A stretch of DNA of 64,000 bases, from NCBI RefSeq assembly GCF_900107535.1, contig NZ_FNRA01000007.1, positions 186,001 through 250,000 on the forward strand. The letters run 5' to 3'. Both the position numbers and the translations under genes were made by a program. This document shows, one piece after another, positions 1-7,401 of the stretch. Source of the stretch: Pedobacter hartonius (GTDB taxonomy: Bacteria > Bacteroidota > Bacteroidia > Sphingobacteriales > Sphingobacteriaceae). Position 1 is the first letter of the stretch; every line of letters begins with the position of its first letter. Below the pieces are notes generated by a model. The model searched no databases and was not told the DNA's origin. It saw only the letters and a program-made list of their open reading frames with translations.

Positions 1-897
1 GTCCAGGATGATGACGTCGAATTTCTTTCCTTCTTCCTTAAAAACGCGAAGCTGCTTGTTTACATCAGATTGTATGCTCGTTTGCTGGTCTTCTGTAAAT
101 CCATTTAAACCAAGATTGTGTTTAAGGGTTTCGATGGCCAGCGCTGAGCTGTCTACACTGGTGACGTGTTTTGCGCCGTTTTTTAAGCTGTTCAGCGTAA
201 AACCACCGCTATAGCAGAAGCAGTCCAGCACCTCTTTTTCCTGTGTGTAAGCTGCCAGGATCTCCCTGTTGTCGCGCTGGTCACAGTAAAAACCGGATTT
301 CTGTCCATCGGCAATATTGATATGGTAACGAACACCATTTTCCTTTACCTCTATAAATTCAGGTGGCACTTCTCCCCAAAGCAGCCCTTGTGAAAGCTCC
401 AGGTTCTCATGGGTACGTGCCGTAGCATCACTTTTGTCAAATATTCCTGCCGGATTGAGTTCGGCTCTCAGGATATTGATGATATCTTCTTTAACCGTCT
501 CTATACCTGCGCTGAGGATCTGCAGCGAAAGAAAACCGGCATATTTATCAACGATAAGTCCGGGAAGATAATCAGCTTCGCTGAATACAAGCCTGCAGGT
601 ATTGGTGTCATCATTTTTCAGCACATGTGCACGTGCAGCGATGGATTGTTTTAACTTATGTCTGTACCAGTCTGTATCAATTGTATTGTTTTCTTCCCAT
701 TCCAGCAGACGTACGGCAACGCGGGACTGACTGTTATAATAACCATAGGCCAGGAAAGATTTGTCCGCTGCAAGAACTTTTACTACCTCACCATTGAGGG
801 GGGCACCCTGTACTTTGTTTATTGCTCCTGAAAATATCCAGGGGTGTCTTTGTAAGGCAGCTTTTTCTTTGCCCTTATTCAGTATAACATCAATCAT
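1..897 (-). CDS. RlmI-like 23S rRNA (cytosine) methyltransferase, partial
   Basis: This is the first 299 residues of a class I SAM-dependent rRNA methyltransferase of the RlmI type, which in characterised bacteria makes m5C in 23S rRNA. The N-terminus looks like a PUA RNA-binding domain (about residues 1-75). The GQKSGFYCDQRDNR segment and the SAM-binding VLDCFCYSGGFTL loop follow. The frame stays open to the window edge and breaks off at FDVIILD, just where the family carries its DPP catalytic motif, so the C-terminal quarter is outside the window. The ATG at 897 lies four bases after a perfect -7 box, suggesting a leaderless message. The family is clear; the exact target base is inferred. 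Confidence 0.87.
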   Translation of the reverse strand, partial: MIDVILNKGKEKAALQRHPWIFSGAINKVQGAPLNGEVVKVLAADKSFLAYGYYNSQSRVAVRLLEWEENNTIDTDWYRHKLKQSIAARAHVLKNDDTNTCRLVFSEADYLPGLIVDKYAGFLSLQILSAGIETVKEDIINILRAELNPAGIFDKSDATARTHENLELSQGLLWGEVPPEFIEVKENGVRYHINIADGQKSGFYCDQRDNREILAAYTQEKEVLDCFCYSGGFTLNSLKNGAKHVTSVDSSALAIETLKHNLGLNGFTEDQQTSIQSDVNKQLRVFKEEGKKFDVIILD

Positions 898-901
898 GCT
901 G

Positions 902-909
902 CAAAGGTA
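902..909 (-). promoter_or_regulatory. -7 promoter box of the RlmI-like gene
   Basis: TACCTTTG on the minus strand matches the Bacteroidota -7 consensus TAnnTTTG exactly. Only four bases separate it from the ATG at 897, so transcription would begin on or next to the start codon. Confidence 0.6.
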
Positions 910-993
910 GTAAAAAGCAATAGGCTGGAAAGCTGAATTTATGTGCAGGAAGATTCGTAATTTAGGGCGTTGCCAATTGGTAACGCGAGTAAT

Positions 994-1329
994 ATGGAAA
1001 CAATCAGCTGGAGCGATTTCGAAAAGGTCGAATTAAGGGCAGGAACGATCCTGGAAGTGCTGGATTTTCCGGAAGCAAGAAAGCCGGCCTATAAAGTTAA
1101 GGTGGACTTTGGTGAATTTGGAATAAAAATGAGCAGTGCGCAGATTACGGCGCATTATACCAAAGAGGAACTGCTGGGGCAGCAGATTGTGGGGATTATC
1201 AATTTTCCAAAAAAGCAGATCGGCAAATTTATGTCTGAATTTCTGGTGACCGGATTTGCAGATGAAAACGGGGATATTGTATTGACAACGCTAAATGGCA
1301 AGGTGCCAAACGGTAATAAAATGTGTTAA
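994..1329 (+). CDS. csaA: CsaA-like tRNA-binding domain protein
   Basis: A 111-residue single-domain protein of the tRNA-binding (OB-fold) family exemplified by CsaA, related to the C-terminal domain of methionyl-tRNA synthetase and Arc1p. It shows the family order VELRAGTI near the start, then KVKVDFG, SSAQIT and GFAD near the end. CsaA has been described as an export-related chaperone and tRNA binder; the role here is inferred from family. The frame also opens at a TTG at 970, but the ATG at 994 gives the usual N-terminus and length. The stop is followed immediately by the tadA ATG, so the two are probably co-transcribed. An imperfect -7 box (TAATTTAG, 958-965) precedes it. Confidence 0.85.
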   Translation: METISWSDFEKVELRAGTILEVLDFPEARKPAYKVKVDFGEFGIKMSSAQITAHYTKEELLGQQIVGIINFPKKQIGKFMSEFLVTGFADENGDIVLTTLNGKVPNGNKMC

Positions 1330-1803
1330 ATGAGCTATTATAATTTTTCGGAAGAAAAAGACCAGGTTAAAGAAGATGAGCATTATATGCTTTTGGCATT
1401 GCAGGAAGCACAGAAGGCCTTTGAAAGCGATGAAATTCCTATCGGTGCAATTGTAGTTTGTAAAAACAGGATTGTGGGGCGCGGGCATAACCTGACGGAG
1501 CAGCTGAATGATGTTACTGCCCATGCAGAAATGCAGGCATTTACAGCGGCCAGCCAGACGCTTGGAGGCAAGTATCTGAAGGATTGTACCCTATACGTTA
1601 CTGTCGAGCCCTGTGTGATGTGTGCCGGGGCTGCCTACTGGACCCAGATCAGCAGGCTTGTATTTGGAGCTTCAGAGGAAAAAAGAGGTTTCACCACGAA
1701 GGGCAATAATTTACTGCATCCCAAAACGTTATTGGAGAGAGGTGTTCTTGCCCCGGAGTGTGCACAGCTGATGAAGCGTTTTTTCGAGAATAAGAGGGGT
1801 TAA
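1330..1803 (+). CDS. tadA: tRNA adenosine(34) deaminase TadA
   Basis: A 157-residue cytidine/deoxycytidylate deaminase-fold enzyme expected to deaminate A34 to inosine in the tRNA wobble position. The zinc and catalytic signature is intact: H65-A-E67 within TAHAEMQA and PCVMCAGA with C95 and C98. The length is typical of TadA. Its ATG abuts the csaA stop without a gap, so the pair should share one message. Free guanine or cytosine deaminases share the fold, but the TAHAEM and PCxMCAGA context fits TadA best. Confidence 0.9.
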   Translation: MSYYNFSEEKDQVKEDEHYMLLALQEAQKAFESDEIPIGAIVVCKNRIVGRGHNLTEQLNDVTAHAEMQAFTAASQTLGGKYLKDCTLYVTVEPCVMCAGAAYWTQISRLVFGASEEKRGFTTKGNNLLHPKTLLERGVLAPECAQLMKRFFENKRG

Positions 1804-1840
1804 TTTGACAAACCATTGAACAAAACTACACCTCGAATGT

Positions 1841-1848
1841 TATCTTTG
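1841..1848 (+). promoter_or_regulatory. -7 promoter box of the superoxide dismutase gene
   Basis: TATCTTTG matches TAnnTTTG exactly. A TTG at 1816-1818 lies at about the -33 position. The predicted leader to the ATG at 1886 is roughly 30 nt. Confidence 0.6.
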
Positions 1849-1885
1849 TTGAAGAATAAAATTTTAAACTTAAAAATAGAATAGT

Positions 1886-2497
1886 ATGGCTTTTGAATTA
1901 CCTGCGTTACCTTACGCAACAGATGCACTAGAACCGCATATCGATAAAACAACCATGGAAATTCACCATGACAAACATCACCAGGCTTATGTTACCAACC
2001 TGAATAAAGCTCTGGAAGGTAAACCTGAAGCGACTCATAGCATTGATGATATCGTTAAAAACATTTCTAAATTCCCTGCTGCAGTAAGAAATAATGGTGG
2101 CGGTCACTATAATCACTCTTTATTCTGGGAAGTTTTAGGCCACAATAAAGGTGGAGAACCTACAGGAGAATTAGCTGAGGCAATCAAGTCTGCTTTTGGT
2201 TCTTTTGCTGATTTCAAGACTAAATTTGCTGAAGCTGGTACAACCCGTTTCGGTTCAGGATGGGCATGGTTAAGTGTTGGTGCAGATCATAAGCTGGTAG
2301 TTTCTTCTACACCTAACCAGGACAATCCATTGATGGATATTGCTGAGGTTAAGGGTACACCTATCTTAGGAATGGATGTTTGGGAACATGCTTATTACCT
2401 GAAATACCAAAATAAACGTCCTGATTACATCGCCGCATTCTGGAATGTTGTAAACTGGGATGCAGTTGCTGAGCGCTTCAAGAAAGCACAGGGATAG
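1886..2497 (+). CDS. sodA: Superoxide dismutase, Mn-type (Fe/Mn family)
   Basis: A 203-residue cytoplasmic superoxide dismutase. The metal ligands are readable: a His of the HHDKHH segment near residue 27, H77 in NHSLFW, D164 and H168 in DVWEHAYY. The two residues that separate Mn from Fe enzymes are of the Mn kind: GGGHYNHS before the second ligand where Fe enzymes have Gln, and Q145 in NQDNPLMD. A cambialistic enzyme cannot be excluded. There is no signal peptide. The gene is monocistronic with its own promoter and converges on oxyR, with a 20-bp-stem terminator between them, so the two oxidative-stress genes are neighbours but not co-transcribed. Confidence 0.93.
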   Translation: MAFELPALPYATDALEPHIDKTTMEIHHDKHHQAYVTNLNKALEGKPEATHSIDDIVKNISKFPAAVRNNGGGHYNHSLFWEVLGHNKGGEPTGELAEAIKSAFGSFADFKTKFAEAGTTRFGSGWAWLSVGADHKLVVSSTPNQDNPLMDIAEVKGTPILGMDVWEHAYYLKYQNKRPDYIAAFWNVVNWDAVAERFKKAQG

Positions 2498-2565
2498 TAT
2501 TTATCCCTGACAGGATCTTTTCCGGGCATTAGTGCAGGCTGATTGGAATTTTCCTGGCTTCGCTG

Positions 2566-2640
2566 AAAAAGGGTTACGTGTATCGATGCCTTGTGACGCG
2601 CTTCAGCGGCAGGCAGCAGCGATACACGTAACCCTTTTTT
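2566..2640. terminator. Bidirectional terminator between sodA and oxyR
   Basis: A perfect 20-bp inverted repeat (2566-2585 with 2620-2639) encloses a 34-base loop. A run of A at its left foot and of T at its right foot let it work as an intrinsic terminator for both convergent genes. CGCTGAA at 2561-2567 can also pair with TTCAGCG at 2602-2608 inside the loop, a 7-bp alternative fold that may be coincidental. Confidence 0.85.
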
Positions 2641-2657
2641 ATGTGATCATCCTGAGC

Positions 2658-3590
2658 TTAAATTCCTACAACGTCTTTCTTTTTTTTCTGTTTCATCGCC
2701 TTTGGTATCACTGCAAGGATCTCTTCTCTAAAGGCGTTTAACATCCTTTTTTTGATATAGTTTTTGTGTGTTGCCAGGCTGATCTCCCGAACGGGTTCAG
2801 GTGACTTGAAAGAACGTACTTTGCTGAGTTGTTTTGGACTAAGGTCTACCAGTGCTAACTCTGGCAGCAATGTAGCGCCGTTATTCATATCTACCATCCG
2901 TATGAGGGTTTCTACACTTCCTGTATTATAGGTAAGTCCCTGAAGGCGGTTGTCTTTGGTAGACCTGCAGATATTGAGGACCTGGGAACGCATACAATGC
3001 CCTTCATTCAGCAGCCAGATATTTTCGTCTTCCAGATCGTTGGCGTCAATATTCTTTTTCTTGAAGAGCTTACTGTTTTTGCTGATATAGGTAACGAAGG
3101 TTTCGTAATACAGCGGAATTTCGGTTATTGCATTGTCGGCCAGCGGGGTGGCAAGAATACCGCAGTCTAAAACGCCGGTTTTCAGGTGATGTATAATATC
3201 TTCTGTAGTATATTCCCAGATCAGTAGTTTAAGGTCAGGATATTTTTCCATCATTGCGGCGATCACCTGCGGCAGCAGATATGGTGCAACGGTAGGGATG
3301 ATCCCTACCTTGAGCTCTCCGACGATTTCCTGTTGCTGACTGCTGATGATCTCTTTGATCTTCAGGCTTTCCTGAAGTACCAGGCGGGCCTGTTCTATGA
3401 TTTGGGAACCTATTTCGGTAGGAATTACCGGTTGTTTGCTTCTGTCAAATATTTTGACATTTAACATCTCTTCAAGTTTTTGGACCTGCATACTTAGGGT
3501 AGGCTGAGTCACAAAACATTTGTTGGCGGCACCGACAAAACTTCTGTAGGTATCTACAGCTACAATATATTCCAGTTGAACTAAAGTCAT
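2658..3590 (-). CDS. oxyR: OxyR, peroxide-sensing LysR-type regulator
   Basis: A 310-residue LysR-type regulator with an N-terminal winged helix-turn-helix (about residues 1-60) and a substrate-binding-like effector domain. The segment GHCMRSQVLNIC puts cysteines at 199 and 208, the same numbering as the peroxidatic and resolving cysteines of E. coli OxyR, and the downstream ETLIRMVDMNNGATLLPELA matches the OxyR core. It should therefore sense H2O2 by disulfide formation. Its usual targets, catalase or Dps, are not next to it; the convergent neighbour is superoxide dismutase. It has its own -7 box and no sign of being in an operon with the fucose synthase upstream on the same strand. Confidence 0.93.
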   Translation of the reverse strand: MTLVQLEYIVAVDTYRSFVGAANKCFVTQPTLSMQVQKLEEMLNVKIFDRSKQPVIPTEIGSQIIEQARLVLQESLKIKEIISSQQQEIVGELKVGIIPTVAPYLLPQVIAAMMEKYPDLKLLIWEYTTEDIIHHLKTGVLDCGILATPLADNAITEIPLYYETFVTYISKNSKLFKKKNIDANDLEDENIWLLNEGHCMRSQVLNICRSTKDNRLQGLTYNTGSVETLIRMVDMNNGATLLPELALVDLSPKQLSKVRSFKSPEPVREISLATHKNYIKKRMLNAFREEILAVIPKAMKQKKKKDVVGI

Positions 3591-3614
3591 ATAACTAAAA
3601 TTTATGTCTTTTTA

Positions 3615-3622
3615 CAAAGATA
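3615..3622 (-). promoter_or_regulatory. -7 promoter box of oxyR
   Basis: TATCTTTG on the minus strand, 24 bases before the oxyR ATG at 3590, matches TAnnTTTG exactly. Confidence 0.55.
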
Positions 3623-3650
3623 TAAATTTTAGTTATTATGTTTTCAATAT

Positions 3651-4580
3651 TTATACGTATTTGGCAAGGAAATCATGGTAAGCCAGTTGGATACCTTCCT
3701 CGAGTTCTATTTTATGTTTCCAGCCCAGCTGGTGCAGTTTGGAAACGTCCATCAGTTTTCGGGGAGTTCCATCAGGTTTAGTACTGTCAAATTTGAGATC
3801 ACCTTCATAGCCAATTACTTTTTTGATGAGAAGGGCAAGGTCTTTTATGGTTAGATCTACGCCAGTACCAATATTGATCAGGTGGCGTTCATCATAGTTT
3901 TCCATCAGAAAATAACATGCATCGGCAAGGTCATCTGCAAATAAAAACTCGCGCATTGGTGATCCTGAGCCCCACACAACCACTTCAGTTGAGGAGTTTG
4001 TTTTTGCTTCGTGGAATTTACGGATCAATGCGGGTAAAACATGTGAATTCTGAGGATGATAGTTGTCATTGTAGCCATATAAATTGGTTGGCATTACAGA
4101 GATAAAATTAGAGGCATACTGGTCACGGTAAGCATCACACATTTTAATTCCGGCAATTTTAGCTATTGCATACGGTTCATTGGTCTCTTCGAGCAGCCCG
4201 GTTAGCAGGTAATCCTCTTTTAAAGGTTGCGGGGCAAGTTTTGGATAGATACAGCTTGAACCCAGAAACATCAGTTTTTTTACTCCAGTTTTATAGGACT
4301 GGTGGATCACGTTATTTTGAATGGCCAGGTTCTCATACAGGAAATCGGCCCGGTAGGTATTGTTAGCAATAATGCCTCCTACTTTCGCTGCAGCCAGAAA
4401 CACGTACTCAGGTTTTTCGAGCTCAAAAAAGCTTGTTACCGCTTGCTGGTTCCGTAAATCAAGCTCGCTTGAAGTTTTTGTAATGATGTTTGAATAACCT
4501 TCTTTAACTAATTTGCGGTGAATGGCTGATCCGACCATTCCGCGGTGCCCTGCCAGATAAATTTTTGCGTTCTTTTCCAA
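3651..4580 (-). CDS. fcl: GDP-L-fucose synthase
   Basis: A 309-residue short-chain dehydrogenase of the GDP-4-keto-6-deoxymannose epimerase/reductase type, which makes GDP-L-fucose for surface glycans. The NADP-binding loop AGHRGMVG sits at residues 10-17, and the catalytic Tyr and Lys are in the YAIAK motif. The initiation codon appears to be TTG at 4580: an in-frame TAA lies two codons upstream and no ATG precedes the nucleotide-binding loop. The usual partner, GDP-mannose 4,6-dehydratase, is not in the window, and no other polysaccharide gene flanks it, so this is a lone pathway gene. Confidence 0.93.
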   Translation of the reverse strand: MEKNAKIYLAGHRGMVGSAIHRKLVKEGYSNIITKTSSELDLRNQQAVTSFFELEKPEYVFLAAAKVGGIIANNTYRADFLYENLAIQNNVIHQSYKTGVKKLMFLGSSCIYPKLAPQPLKEDYLLTGLLEETNEPYAIAKIAGIKMCDAYRDQYASNFISVMPTNLYGYNDNYHPQNSHVLPALIRKFHEAKTNSSTEVVVWGSGSPMREFLFADDLADACYFLMENYDERHLINIGTGVDLTIKDLALLIKKVIGYEGDLKFDSTKPDGTPRKLMDVSKLHQLGWKHKIELEEGIQLAYHDFLAKYV

Positions 4581-4703
4581 GGTTTATTATAAATTTAAAG
4601 TGTCTACAGATTATTTCGTAAATATAATTATTTTTATCTGTTACATACAGTTCATCAACGTTTTTGAGTCTGTAATCTGTATAACTAAAAGAAGATTAAA
4701 TCG

Positions 4704-4711
4704 TATTTTTG
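4704..4711 (+). promoter_or_regulatory. -7 promoter box of the trmB operon
   Basis: TATTTTTG matches TAnnTTTG exactly. It overlaps a TTG codon (4709) that would otherwise look like the trmB start, which argues for the GTG at 4727 as the true start and a leader of only about ten bases. Confidence 0.6.
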
Positions 4712-4726
4712 CATAAAAAAATAACA

Positions 4727-5377
4727 GTGGGTAAAGATAAGTTAAGGAAATTTGCTGAGATAGACACCTTCCATAATGTGTATCAGATGGAAGAAGGAAA
4801 AGATATGCAGGGCAGGTGGGCATCAAAGCATTTTAAAAATGGCAATCCGGTAGTTCTCGAACTGGCTTGTGGTAAGGGAGAGTATGCGGTTAATATGGCG
4901 AAGGCCTTTCCTGAAAAGAATTTCATAGGAATTGATTTAAAGGGCAACCGTTTATGGAGAGGTGCCAGGACCGGTGTGGATGAAAATATCGGTAACCTTG
5001 CTTTTTTAAGGATTCAGATAGAGGATATCGTTGAATATTTCGGAAAGGATGAAGTAGAGGAAATATGGATTACCTTTCCTGACCCTCAGCCTCAGGATAG
5101 CAGGGAAAAGAAAAGGCTTACTTTTCCCGGATTTTTAAACAAGTATAAAGAGTTTTTAAAACCCGGAGGTAAAATTAACCTGAAAACAGATAATGACGGG
5201 TTGTATGCCTATACTGTTGAGGTTGTGGAACAACAAGGCCTCATCTGTCATAAAAAAACGGCAGAATTATACCATTCCGAATTTTATGATGATGTACTTC
5301 AGATTAAAACACATTACGAAAGAATCTATTTAAAACAGGATAAGAACATCAATTATATACAATTCTCACTAGCATAA
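4727..5377 (+). CDS. trmB: tRNA (guanine-N7)-methyltransferase TrmB
   Basis: A 216-residue SAM-dependent methyltransferase that makes m7G46 in tRNA. It carries the family motifs ELACGKGEYAVNMA (SAM binding), FIGIDLKG, and the WITFPDPQP active-site segment. The frame extends upstream to a TTG at 4709, but that codon is part of the -7 box. Starting at the GTG at 4727 gives the N-terminus GKDKLRKFAEID expected in this group. It is the first gene of a compact operon in which its TAA shares a base with the ATG of the next gene. Confidence 0.9.
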   Translation: MGKDKLRKFAEIDTFHNVYQMEEGKDMQGRWASKHFKNGNPVVLELACGKGEYAVNMAKAFPEKNFIGIDLKGNRLWRGARTGVDENIGNLAFLRIQIEDIVEYFGKDEVEEIWITFPDPQPQDSREKKRLTFPGFLNKYKEFLKPGGKINLKTDNDGLYAYTVEVVEQQGLICHKKTAELYHSEFYDDVLQIKTHYERIYLKQDKNINYIQFSLA

Positions 5378-5703
5378 TGGAACAATCATTTTATGAGCAG
5401 GTTCATGAAATCGTAAGGCTGATCCCTAAAGGAAGGGTAACTTCCTACGTGGCCATAGCGAGGAGCCTTGGCGCCGCAAAATCATCCCGTATGGTAGGAT
5501 ACGCAATGAATAATGCGCATGGCGTGCATCCTCCGGTGCCGGCTCACCGTGTGGTAAATGCCAAGGGACTGCTTACGGGCCGGTTTCATTTTACTCCGCC
5601 CGAACTGATGCAACTGTTGCTGGAAAATGAAGGACTGACCATAGAAAACGACCAGGTAAAAAACTTTAAAATATATTTCTGGGACCCTGCAGTTGAATTA
5701 TAA
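5377..5703 (+). CDS. Alkyltransferase-like (ATL) DNA-binding protein, MGMT family
   Basis: A 108-residue protein with the DNA-binding domain of O6-alkylguanine alkyltransferases. IPKGRVTSYVAIAR and the recognition helix SSRMVGYAM are present. The acceptor motif PCHRV reads PAHRV, with Ala at position 56 in place of the alkyl-accepting cysteine. It therefore cannot repair by transfer. Known ATL proteins bind O6-alkylguanine, flip it out and hand it to nucleotide excision repair; that role is inferred here. The ATG overlaps the trmB stop. Two genes downstream is a 3-methyladenine glycosylase, which supports a job in alkylation damage. Confidence 0.9.
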   Translation: MEQSFYEQVHEIVRLIPKGRVTSYVAIARSLGAAKSSRMVGYAMNNAHGVHPPVPAHRVVNAKGLLTGRFHFTPPELMQLLLENEGLTIENDQVKNFKIYFWDPAVEL

Positions 5704-5724
5704 TCAGGTTTAAAATAAAAACAC

Positions 5725-6066
5725 ATGGGAAAATTAGTGGAAGAATTTAATGACTATCGGACTAAAATGAACGATAGGATAATGGAAACAGCCAACACAA
5801 ATATTAAAAGGTTCTTTGCCCTTGATACGACAACATATGCAGAGGGCGCTCTGGATGTAAAAAGCAAGGAAATGATGGGCCTGGTAGCTTCTATGGTATT
5901 GCGTTGTGATGATTGTATCAAATATCATCTTGAAAAGTGCTTTGACGCAGGAGTGAACAACGCAGAGATCAATGAGGTCTTCATGATCGCTAACCTGGTA
6001 GGAGGCTCAATTGTGATACCTCATTACCGCAGGGCCGTTGAATATTGGGATGAATTAAGTATGTAA
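5725..6066 (+). CDS. Carboxymuconolactone decarboxylase / AhpD-like protein
   Basis: A 113-residue all-helical protein of the carboxymuconolactone decarboxylase family. It has the AhpD-type redox signature CDDC (C61, C64) followed by H68. Such proteins act as thiol peroxidases or disulfide reductants. MVLRCDDCIKYHLEKC and the C-terminal helix with PHYRRAVEYW fit the family. The substrate is not known. The stop overlaps the next ATG (TAATG), so it is translated in the same operon as the alkylation-repair genes. Confidence 0.85.
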   Translation: MGKLVEEFNDYRTKMNDRIMETANTNIKRFFALDTTTYAEGALDVKSKEMMGLVASMVLRCDDCIKYHLEKCFDAGVNNAEINEVFMIANLVGGSIVIPHYRRAVEYWDELSM

Positions 6067-6638
6067 TGACGATGGAGAAAGCACTAATTAGATGCAGTTG
6101 GTGCGGAAACGACCCACTATACATAAAATATCATGATGAGGAATGGGGCAGGCCTGTCCGGGACGACCGTGTGCTGTTTGAATTCCTGATCCTTGAGGGT
6201 GCCCAGGCAGGATTGAGCTGGATTACCATCCTCCGCAGACGTGAGGGATACCGTAAGGCCTTCGCCGGTTTTGATGTACACAAGGTCGCTGTATTTACCG
6301 CGGATGATGTTGACCGTTTAATGAATGATCCTGGGATCATCAGAAATAAGCTAAAGGTTAATGCTGCGATCGGTAATGCAAAGCTTTTCATCACCATACA
6401 AAAAGAGTTCGGCTCGTTTGCAGATTATATTTGGGGATTCATGCCCGGAAATGAGCCGCTTATACATAACATCAGGGATCTGGGAGGCCTTCCTGTAAGA
6501 ACCGAAATATCTGATGACATCAGTAGGGACATGAAAAAAAGAGGGTTTAAGTTCTTTGGAACCACGATTTGTTATGCGTTTATGCAGGCTACGGGAATGG
6601 TAAACGACCATATTGAAGGCTGCATAGCGAGGTATTGA
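6066..6638 (+). CDS. tag: DNA-3-methyladenine glycosylase I (Tag)
   Basis: A 190-residue glycosylase that removes 3-methyladenine from DNA. The N-terminal RCSWCGNDPLYIKYHDEEWG and the LEGAQAGLSWITIL segment are hallmarks of Tag. Zinc ligands are visible as C10, H23 and the C-terminal His and Cys of DHIEGC. The ATG at 6066 overlaps the previous stop; a second ATG two codons in (6072) is an alternative start. The gene lies in an operon with an alkyltransferase-like protein, so two alkylation-damage functions are linked here. Confidence 0.95.
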   Translation: MTMEKALIRCSWCGNDPLYIKYHDEEWGRPVRDDRVLFEFLILEGAQAGLSWITILRRREGYRKAFAGFDVHKVAVFTADDVDRLMNDPGIIRNKLKVNAAIGNAKLFITIQKEFGSFADYIWGFMPGNEPLIHNIRDLGGLPVRTEISDDISRDMKKRGFKFFGTTICYAFMQATGMVNDHIEGCIARY

Positions 6639-7333
6639 TGCGCAATATGCTCAGTATGTTATTGTTTTACCTCAGGCGGCCCCGGCTGGTGTCTGCACCC
6701 AGTAGCGTATGGAATCCTGTGTTTATTTTGTTGAGACTGAGTTTCATCTGCGTGCTTGTGGGCGGCATGGCGGGTTATATATCCGAAACGCTGGTTTTTA
6801 ATCATCTGATACCTGATCCCGGGCCATCTATCCTGGATCATAGGGATGTATCACAATTTCAGTTTTTTATGGGGGCCGTATTCGTTGCCCCCGTAATAGA
6901 AGAGTGGATCTTCAGGGCACAATTAAAACGGTTTTCTGCGACGATCCTGTTTATGACTTTTATACTGGGGCTCATCTGCAGTGCTGTTGCCAAAACATAC
7001 TGGGCATTTTTAGTTAGCCCGGTCATCTTTGGTATCGTATTCATCCTCTACCGGTTTACCATTGCCGGTAGTGTTACACAAAAGTTTATTTTCTGGAACC
7101 GTATCTTTCCCTGGCACTTTCATCTTACAGCCATCTGTTTTGCACTGGTACATCTGGCTAACTTTGAAAAGGGGATTGCATTGTTGCCCCTGGGTATTTT
7201 ATATACCCTGCCTCAGCTGGCAATCGGACTTGTGCTCGGTTTCACCAGGATGTGCTATGGATTGAAATACTCCATTGCCCTGCATTCCCTCTACAATTTA
7301 TTCTTCACCATCCTACTTTTTATAAAACAGTAA
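6638..7333 (+). CDS. CPBP-family intramembrane metalloprotease
   Basis: A 231-residue multi-spanning membrane protein of the CAAX protease / bacteriocin-processing (CPBP) family. The three glutamate/histidine motifs are in order: EEWIFR (EExxxR), FALVH (FxxxH) and HSLYN (HxxxN). Hydrophobic stretches suggest about six membrane segments. The start is the ATG at 6638, which overlaps the tag stop; a TTG one codon earlier is less likely. It is the last gene of the trmB operon. The substrate is unknown. Confidence 0.85.
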   Translation: MRNMLSMLLFYLRRPRLVSAPSSVWNPVFILLRLSFICVLVGGMAGYISETLVFNHLIPDPGPSILDHRDVSQFQFFMGAVFVAPVIEEWIFRAQLKRFSATILFMTFILGLICSAVAKTYWAFLVSPVIFGIVFILYRFTIAGSVTQKFIFWNRIFPWHFHLTAICFALVHLANFEKGIALLPLGILYTLPQLAIGLVLGFTRMCYGLKYSIALHSLYNLFFTILLFIKQ

Positions 7334-7370
7334 AGCTCCTTAGTCATTAGGTTTCGTAAATTGCAGATGT

Positions 7371-7378
7371 TAACTTTG
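7371..7378 (+). promoter_or_regulatory. -7 promoter box of polA
   Basis: TAACTTTG matches TAnnTTTG exactly and lies 23 bases before the polA ATG. Confidence 0.55.
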
Positions 7379-7401
7379 AACACGAAAATAACAATTATAT
7401 A

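Noticed and set aside
2561-2608. Antiterminator pairing next to the sodA terminator
   Set aside because: Only 7 bp (CGCTGAA/TTCAGCG) and in competition with a 20-bp perfect stem; likely coincidence.
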